A DNA stretch of 11,289 bases from Acidobacteriota bacterium. GTDB taxonomy: Bacteria; Acidobacteriota; Vicinamibacteria; Vicinamibacterales; CAVVIG01. Shown in pieces: positions 7,361 through 11,289 of the stretch. Location: NCBI GenBank assembly GCA_016195295.1, contig JACPZV010000109.1, forward strand, positions 1-11,289, written 5' to 3'. How positions within the stretch are numbered: the first letter of the stretch is position 1; each line of letters starts with the position of its first letter. The notes under the pieces were generated by a model. It was not told where the DNA came from and ran no database searches. It was given only the letters and a program-made list of their open reading frames with translations. A program made the position numbers and the translations under genes.

Positions 7361-7717
7361 TCATGCTCCTGGTTGCGCCCGACCTGCATGGCTTCGTTCG
7401 CCGCCGGTGTAGTTCACGACGTTCGTGCGGAACGCCGAGACGTCCTGCACGACGGATGTCTGCCGCCGCCAGTGCGCCCACTTGGCCGGCGAGGCGCCCG
7501 AGCCGGAGCCGTCCTGCTGGAACGTGTTCATGAACATCACGACGCGCTCGGGCTCGGGTAGCGCCATCGGTTTCAGCAGGACGGCGTTGACGACGGAGCA
7601 GATGGCGGTGTTGGCGCCGATACCGAGAGTCAAAGCGGCGATGGCTGCCAGTGAGAACGCGGGCGCCTTGATGAGCGTGCGCACCGTGTAGCGCAGATCG
7701 TGAGGCATGATGGTCAT
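7361..7717 (-). pseudogene. Truncated MacB/FtsX-type permease (ADOP) N-terminal fragment
   Basis: From ATG at 7717 (or 7708, MPHDLRY) the minus strand reads MTIMPHDLRYTVRTLIKAP, a membrane helix AFSLAAIAALTLGIGANTAI, then SVVNAVLLKPMALPEPERV and AFRTNVVNYTGGE. This is the standard opening of ADOP permeases, large (about 800-residue) MacB-like ABC permeases common in Acidobacteriota. After TGGE the similarity stops abruptly and the frame ends at 7361 after about a dozen unrelated residues, so roughly six-sevenths of the protein is missing. It is a dead fragment, probably left by a rearrangement. A Cys replaces the Phe usual in the NTAIFSVVNAVLL stretch. No ribosome site is evident. The open frame can be read upstream to 7867, but that part overlaps the antitoxin gene on the other strand and is not real. 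Confidence 0.75.
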
Positions 7718-7753
7718 GAGACGCCAGCGGAGGGCTGATGAGTCAAGCCGCTG

Positions 7754-7770
7754 TGATATCATCGCTATCA
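7754..7770. promoter_or_regulatory. Probable operator and -10 region of the toxin-antitoxin pair
   Basis: TGATATC (7754-7760) and GCTATCA (7764-7770) form an imperfect inverted repeat (arms TGATA-n-C and G-n-TATCA) immediately before the antitoxin ATG at 7772. The half-site resembles the TGATAGCA/TGCTATCA arms reported for the gonococcal FitAB operator. Within it, TATCAT (7757-7762) matches five of six -10 bases; a second TATCAT is at 7766-7771. A -35 box is poor (CTGATG, 7735-7740). Binding here by the ribbon-helix-helix antitoxin, alone or with the toxin, would block transcription. Confidence 0.5.
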
Positions 7771-7771
7771 T

Positions 7772-8005
7772 ATGGGACAGCTGATCGTCCGCAACGTCGA
7801 TGACAAACTGATTCGCGCCCTCAAGATTCGCGCGGCCGAGAAGCGCCGCTCGGCCGAAGCCGAGCATCGCGAGATCCTGCGCGAGGCACTCGCCGCGCGG
7901 CGCACGCGGACGACTCTGAAAGACCTGCTCCTGGAAATGCCGGTGGGCGGCGAGGATACGGACTTCGAGCGGCCGAGAGATCGCGGCCGGCGCACGCGGC
8001 TGTGA
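7772..8005 (+). CDS. FitA/VapB-like ribbon-helix-helix antitoxin
   Basis: A 77-residue protein. Residues 1-40 (LIVRNVDDKLIRALKIRAAE...RSAEAEHREILREAL) match the FitA-type ribbon-helix-helix DNA-binding domain, with the SAEAEHREIL helix typical of this branch. The C-terminal part (LLLEMPVGGEDTDFERPRDRGR) is the toxin-binding tail, whose Arg residues in this family reach into the PIN active site. It should neutralise the toxin encoded next and repress its own operon through the inverted repeat over the start. The toxin start overlaps its stop by 4 bases (GTGA). No Shine-Dalgarno sequence precedes the ATG, and the -10-like TATCAT would place transcription start at or next to the ATG, so the message may be leaderless. 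Confidence 0.9.
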   Translation: MGQLIVRNVDDKLIRALKIRAAEKRRSAEAEHREILREALAARRTRTTLKDLLLEMPVGGEDTDFERPRDRGRRTRL

Positions 8006-8424
8006 GGTTCCTCCTCGATACCAACGTCATCGCTGAACTGCGAAAGGGGCCGCGTGCGAACCCCAACGTGCGCGCCTGGATCCAGGCCCTCGATCCGGAC
8101 GCGATCATGCTGAGCGCGCTCACCGCCGGCGAGATTCGGCGGGGCATCGAAAGCGTTCGACGGCGCGACGGCACGGCGGCCCGGTCACTGGAGCGCTGGC
8201 TTCATCGGTTGCTCGCCGAACATCGCGACCGCATTCTGCCTGTGGACCTTCCCATCGCCGAGGAATGGGGACGCCTGAACGTTCCGAATCCGCTGCCGGT
8301 GATCGACGGGTTGCTGGCCGCAACGGCAAAGGTTCACGGCCTGGTGTTCGCCACGCGCAACGTCAAAGATGTGGTTCGCACGGGTGTGGACATCGTGAAT
8401 CCCTTCGACGTTCGAACCGAGTGA
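8002..8424 (+). CDS. FitB/VapC-type PIN-domain toxin ribonuclease
   Basis: A 140-residue PIN-domain protein starting with GTG at 8002, overlapping the antitoxin stop. The family's acidic metal-binding residues are all in place: Asp6 in FLLDTNVIAEL, Glu44 in LTAGEIRRGIE, Asp102 in PVIDGLLAATA and Asp123 in ATRNVKDV. The GLLAATAKVHGLVFATRN stretch is typical of the FitB/VapC group, which cleave RNA (often tRNA or rRNA sites) in a magnesium-dependent way and slow growth when free. Length is normal and the catalytic set is complete, so it is probably active and held in check by the upstream antitoxin, with which it forms a type II toxin-antitoxin operon. The RNA target cannot be told from sequence. 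Confidence 0.92.
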   Translation: MRFLLDTNVIAELRKGPRANPNVRAWIQALDPDAIMLSALTAGEIRRGIESVRRRDGTAARSLERWLHRLLAEHRDRILPVDLPIAEEWGRLNVPNPLPVIDGLLAATAKVHGLVFATRNVKDVVRTGVDIVNPFDVRTE

Positions 8425-8529
8425 TCAATCGCGTGACCGCTTCGCGGCATTGCCGACGCCCGGGACGGATCACGTCGATTCATGAAGAGCCTCTCGGGTG
8501 CCGCTATGATGCGCGCAGCCGCAATCCAT

Positions 8530-8535
8530 TACAAT
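8530..8535 (+). promoter_or_regulatory. Candidate -10 element of the beta-propeller gene
   Basis: TACAAT matches five of six consensus -10 bases and lies 22 bases before the preferred ATG at 8558, leaving a short leader that includes the ribosome site. No good -35 box is visible. A further TATGAT at 8505-8510 is an alternative. If used, this promoter excludes the ATG at 8534 as a start, because that codon lies within the -10 itself. Confidence 0.4.
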
Positions 8536-8543
8536 GCGTCGCG

Positions 8544-8550
8544 AAGGGAG
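8544..8550 (+). promoter_or_regulatory. Ribosome binding site deciding the start at 8558
   Basis: AAGGGAG lies 7 bases before ATG 8558. It favours that start over the in-frame ATG at 8534, which would put eight residues ahead of the signal peptide. Confidence 0.6.
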
Positions 8551-8557
8551 CACTTCC

Positions 8558-9589
8558 ATGCGCCGATTCCCTGCCTTGCTCGCCATCGTCGTTGCGACAT
8601 CTGCGGTCGTTGGATTGGCTCAGAACTCAGGGCCGTACAAGGTTCTCAAGACCGCCAAGGTCGGCGGCGCGGGCGGCTTCGACTACGTCTACGCAGATTC
8701 AGTCGGCCGTCGTCTGTACATTCCGCGCACGGGTCCGTCGCCGCGCGTGACGGTCTTCGACCTCGACACGCTCGCGCCGGTCGGCGAGATTCCGAATACG
8801 AACGCGCGCGGCGCCGCGGTCGATCCAAAATCCGGCCACGGCTTCAGCAGCAGCAAGCCCGTGGCGATGTGGGACACGAAGACCCTCCAAGTGATCAAGC
8901 GCATCGACGTCGAGGGCGGACCCGACGGCATCCTCTTCGATCCGTTCAACGAGCGCGTCTGGATCTTCAGTCACGGCGCGCCCAACGCGACGATCATCGA
9001 CGTGAAGGACGGGGCGGTCGTCGGCACGCTGGATCTCGGCGGCGCGCCCGAGCAGGCCGCGTCCGACGGCAATGGTCATCTCTACGTCGACATCGAAGAC
9101 AAGAGCAACGTCGCCGTCGTCGACACGAAGGCGCTGAAGGTGACGGCGCACTACGAATTCGGCGACACCGCCAAGGTGCCCGCCAGTCTCGCCCTGGACG
9201 CGAAGAACCACGTGCTCTTCGTCGCCTGCCGCAATCCGAACCTGATGGTGATTCTCAATGCGGAGACCGGCAAGGTCATTACGACGCTGCCGATCGGCGC
9301 GGGCGTCGACGGCGCCGCGTTCAACCCGCAGACGCTGGAGGCGTTCAGCTCGCAGGGCGACGGCACGCTGACGGTCATCAAGGAGAACAGCCCGACCAGC
9401 TTCGCTGTCGAGCAGACGGTGAAAACGATCTCGAGCGCCAAGACGATGACGCTGGACACGAAAACCAATCAGCTGTTCTTGATTGCCGCGGAGTACGGTC
9501 CGCCCGCGACACCGCCGCCGGCCGGCGGACGCGGAGGCCGCGGGGCGATGATCGCGGACTCGTTTCAGATTCTCGCCGTCGGCAAGTAG
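8558..9589 (+). CDS. Exported YncE-like beta-propeller protein
   Basis: A 343-residue protein with an N-terminal signal peptide (MRRFPALLAIVVATSAVVGLA, cleavage before QNSG), so it is exported. The mature part repeats a YncE/YVTN-type beta-propeller pattern: VYADSVGRRLYIP, VTVFDLDTLAPVGEI, DGILFDPFNERVWIF, ATIIDVKDGAVVGTLDLGG, VAVVDTKALKV, ASLALDAKNHVLFVACRNPNLMVILNAETGKVI and TMTLDTKTNQLFLI. Each blade ends in a D-x-(K/T)-T-x-x-V type turn. Such proteins are usually scaffolds or binding proteins; no catalytic residues are apparent and the ligand is unknown. Near the end there is a low-complexity Pro/Gly/Arg loop (PPATPPPAGGRGGRG). The gene stands alone after the toxin gene and its 3' end overlaps the convergent sulfur permease by 25 bases. 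Confidence 0.85.
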   Translation: MRRFPALLAIVVATSAVVGLAQNSGPYKVLKTAKVGGAGGFDYVYADSVGRRLYIPRTGPSPRVTVFDLDTLAPVGEIPNTNARGAAVDPKSGHGFSSSKPVAMWDTKTLQVIKRIDVEGGPDGILFDPFNERVWIFSHGAPNATIIDVKDGAVVGTLDLGGAPEQAASDGNGHLYVDIEDKSNVAVVDTKALKVTAHYEFGDTAKVPASLALDAKNHVLFVACRNPNLMVILNAETGKVITTLPIGAGVDGAAFNPQTLEAFSSQGDGTLTVIKENSPTSFAVEQTVKTISSAKTMTLDTKTNQLFLIAAEYGPPATPPPAGGRGGRGAMIADSFQILAVGK

Positions 9590-10689
9590 CCGGGCACGCG
9601 TTGGGGCGGCGATGTCTTGAGGCTCGGCCAGCGGAGCCTGGTCGCGACGACATTGCCGCCGAACGCCGCGAACAGCCAGACCCAGCCATGCACGCTGCCT
9701 GACGCGATCCCGCTGAAGTACGCGCCGATATTGCAGCCATAGGCGATGCGGGCGCCGTAGCCGAGCAGCAGACCGCCCCCTACGGCGCTCGCGACCGACT
9801 GCGCCGAGATTCTCCACGTGGGCGCAAACCTCCCCGCGAGAATCGCGGCCGCCAGCGCGCCGATCATGATGCCGACGTCCATGACCGACGTGACGTCGTA
9901 GACCACGCTCGCTTTCAGCGCCGCGGCCTGCGCCGGTGGGGACCAGTACGGCCATGCCGCCACGTTCACGCCGGTGTTCTGCAACACCTTGGCGCCCCAC
10001 AGCGCGAATGCCGACGTCACGCCCCAGGGCCGGCCCGAAAGGAGCAGCGTGGCGACGTTGACCGCTGCCAGTCCCACCGCGCCGGCGACGAGAGGCCAGG
10101 GACCGCGCCACATCCGCCACGCTCGCGCGCGCCGCCCGTCGTCTGCGAGCGATCCGTGGCGCCGGCGCTCAACGACGACGGTGATCATCGTCAGCGACGC
10201 GTACGACACCAGTGCGATCGCCAGCGCCGTGGGCGCGCCGAACGACGTAACGAGCGACATCGGTTTCAGCGCCGGCGCCGCGCTCCACCACGGCATGTGC
10301 GCGCTGCCGATCACGGATCCGGCGATGAACGCGAGCAGCGTCACAACCATCCGTGTATTGCCGCCGCCGACGGCGTAGAGCGTGCCAGAGGCGCAGCCGC
10401 CGCCCATCTGCATCCCGATCCCGAAGAGAAACGCGCCCACGATCACCGACATGCCGACCGGTGACACGGATCCGCGGACCACCTGTCCGAAGACGTGTCC
10501 CTGCGCCAACAGAGGAAAGAACACGGCGGACGTCAGCGCGAGCATGAGCATCTGCGCGCGAATGCCCGCGCCTCGTCGTTCGACAATGAAGCGCCGCCAG
10601 GACGAAGTGAAGCCGAACGCGGCGTGATAGAGCACGACACCGGCGGCGACGCCGACGAGAAACAGCGCGACGAGGGTGAGAGTCGTCAT
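9565..10689 (-). CDS. YeeE/YedE (TsuA-like) sulfur-compound transport permease
   Basis: A 374-residue polytopic membrane protein. It has two similar halves, each with the sulfur-transport signature: MQMGGGCASGTLYAVGGGN around Cys99 and ARIAYGCNIGAYFSGIASGSVHGWVW around Cys319. In the thiosulfate importer TsuA/YeeE, cysteines in these places relay thiosulfate across the membrane; only these two Cys occur here, whereas I recall a third in TsuA, so the substrate may be thiosulfate or another small sulfur species. Many helices are visible, for example LTLVALFLVGVAAGVVLYHAAF and GIMIGALAAAILAGRF. The ATG at 10689 lies 12 bases after the stop of the upstream UPF0324 gene, indicating one transcript. 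No good ribosome site is seen, so it may rely on translational coupling. The 3' end overlaps the beta-propeller gene tail to tail. Confidence 0.88.
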   Translation of the reverse strand: MTTLTLVALFLVGVAAGVVLYHAAFGFTSSWRRFIVERRGAGIRAQMLMLALTSAVFFPLLAQGHVFGQVVRGSVSPVGMSVIVGAFLFGIGMQMGGGCASGTLYAVGGGNTRMVVTLLAFIAGSVIGSAHMPWWSAAPALKPMSLVTSFGAPTALAIALVSYASLTMITVVVERRRHGSLADDGRRARAWRMWRGPWPLVAGAVGLAAVNVATLLLSGRPWGVTSAFALWGAKVLQNTGVNVAAWPYWSPPAQAAALKASVVYDVTSVMDVGIMIGALAAAILAGRFAPTWRISAQSVASAVGGGLLLGYGARIAYGCNIGAYFSGIASGSVHGWVWLFAAFGGNVVATRLRWPSLKTSPPQRVPGYLPTARI

Positions 10690-10701
10690 GTTGACTGCTG
10701 T

Positions 10702-11289
10702 CTACAATGCGAACGTCCGTGCGGCCGCCAGCACCATCGCCAGCGTGATGCCCGCGATCGCGCACTCCCCCACGACGCCCACAATCAGCGGGCGCCATCC
10801 CTGTTTGACGAGCTGGCGGCCATTGGTCCGCAGTCCGACGCCGGCGAACGCCAGCAGAAACGCCCACCGCGACAGATTGGCGAGGTCGGCGACCTGTCGA
10901 GGCGCGAAGAGCCCAGCCGATGCCAGCGCGGACAACGTCACGAACCCGAGCACAAATTTCGGAAACTTCTCCCACAGAAATACGCCCTTGCGGGCGACAT
11001 CGTGACCCTGATGCCGGCCCGCCCAATAGAGCGCGTAGCCGAGGACGACGAAGCCGAGCGTGGCGTTGCGGGTCGTCTTCGCGATCACGGCGAACTTCCC
11101 CGCCACCTCCGAATACAGGGCGCCGGCCGCCGTCGATTCGGCGGTGTTGTCCACCGCCAGGCCGACCCAGAGGCCGAACGCGTGATCGCTCATGCCGAGC
11201 ACGCGGCCGACGATCGGAAACACGAACAGGCTGACGGCGCCCAGCGCGAGAATCGCCGCCATCGCGTACGACGCGTCCTCATCGTCGGC
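10702..11289 (-). CDS. YeiH-like (UPF0324) putative sulfate exporter, C-terminal part
   Basis: The C-terminal 195 residues of a polytopic membrane protein whose start lies beyond the right edge. The frame is open to the last base (ADDEDASYAMAAILAL...), and the ATG at 11262 sits inside conserved sequence, so it is not the true start. Family-typical stretches are YAMAAILALGAVSLFVFPIVGR, FGLWVGLAVDNTAESTAAGALYSEVA, FAVIAKTTRNATLG, FPKFVLGFVTLSALASAGLF and the closing LRTNGRQLVKQGWRPLIVGVVGE. This is the UPF0324/YeiH group, annotated as putative sulfate exporters, mostly without direct biochemical proof. It is followed after 12 bases by the YeeE/YedE permease, so the pair likely forms an operon for moving sulfur anions. 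Confidence 0.82.
   Translation of the reverse strand, partial: ADDEDASYAMAAILALGAVSLFVFPIVGRVLGMSDHAFGLWVGLAVDNTAESTAAGALYSEVAGKFAVIAKTTRNATLGFVVLGYALYWAGRHQGHDVARKGVFLWEKFPKFVLGFVTLSALASAGLFAPRQVADLANLSRWAFLLAFAGVGLRTNGRQLVKQGWRPLIVGVVGECAIAGITLAMVLAAARTFAL

Noticed and set aside
7718..7867. Upstream extension of the permease fragment to 7867
   Set aside because: It overlaps the antitoxin start on the opposite strand; family similarity begins only at 7717/7708.
8482..10120. Long alternative frames over the beta-propeller and permease genes (plus 8482-9702, minus 8699-10120)
   Set aside because: They are very Arg/Ala/Gly-rich, show no domains, and mirror real genes with signal peptides or conserved motifs; they are GC-rich shadow frames.
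11260..11262. ATG at 11262 as the start of the YeiH-like gene
   Set aside because: The frame stays open to the window edge with family-like sequence before it, so the ATG is internal.
1..11289. CRISPR array, tRNA or rRNA
   Set aside because: No regularly spaced direct repeats and no tRNA- or rRNA-like sequence were recognised on reading either strand.

Overview
The window is GC-rich, tightly packed bacterial DNA carrying about ten genes. The best taxonomic hint is a fragment at 7361-7717 of a MacB/FtsX-type permease of the ADOP (acidobacterial duplicated orphan permease) kind. Together with the GC-rich, overlapping-gene style and Pro/Gly-rich tails on exported proteins, it suggests an Acidobacteriota genome, possibly the Vicinamibacteria side. 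This is inference from gene family, not from a phylogenetic marker.

Layout. (1) 1-1087, minus strand: a secreted metallo-beta-lactamase-fold hydrolase that runs off the left edge. (2) 1088-1421: a non-coding divergent region holding two hairpins in inverted arrangement (1099-1158) that resemble a REPIN. (3) 1422-7279, plus strand: a small two-helix membrane protein of unknown function, then a tripartite heavy-metal-type RND efflux operon with overlapping genes, in the order adaptor lipoprotein, inner-membrane pump, TolC-like outer-membrane factor. The pump gene is broken near its 5' end: about 80 codons are missing and the frame shifts, while the other 880 residues read cleanly. (4) 7361-8424: a truncated ADOP permease fragment on the minus strand and, divergent from it, a FitAB/VapBC-type toxin-antitoxin pair with a probable operator lying over its promoter and start. 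(5) 8558-9589: an exported YncE-like beta-propeller protein. (6) 9565-11289, minus strand: a YeeE/YedE (TsuA-like) sulfur-compound permease and, upstream in the same operon, a YeiH-like (UPF0324) putative sulfate exporter cut by the right edge.

How the genes work together. The efflux genes would form one envelope-spanning pump that exports a metal cation or similar toxic compound, but the pump subunit is predicted to be non-functional unless the deletion is an assembly error. The toxin-antitoxin pair is self-contained. The two sulfur permeases probably share a transcript and handle sulfur anions. I found no rRNA, tRNA, CRISPR array, intact insertion sequence or convincing new multi-gene system. 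The most useful leads are the pump deletion, the REPIN-like element, the short membrane protein in front of the efflux operon, and the operator/leaderless start of the antitoxin.
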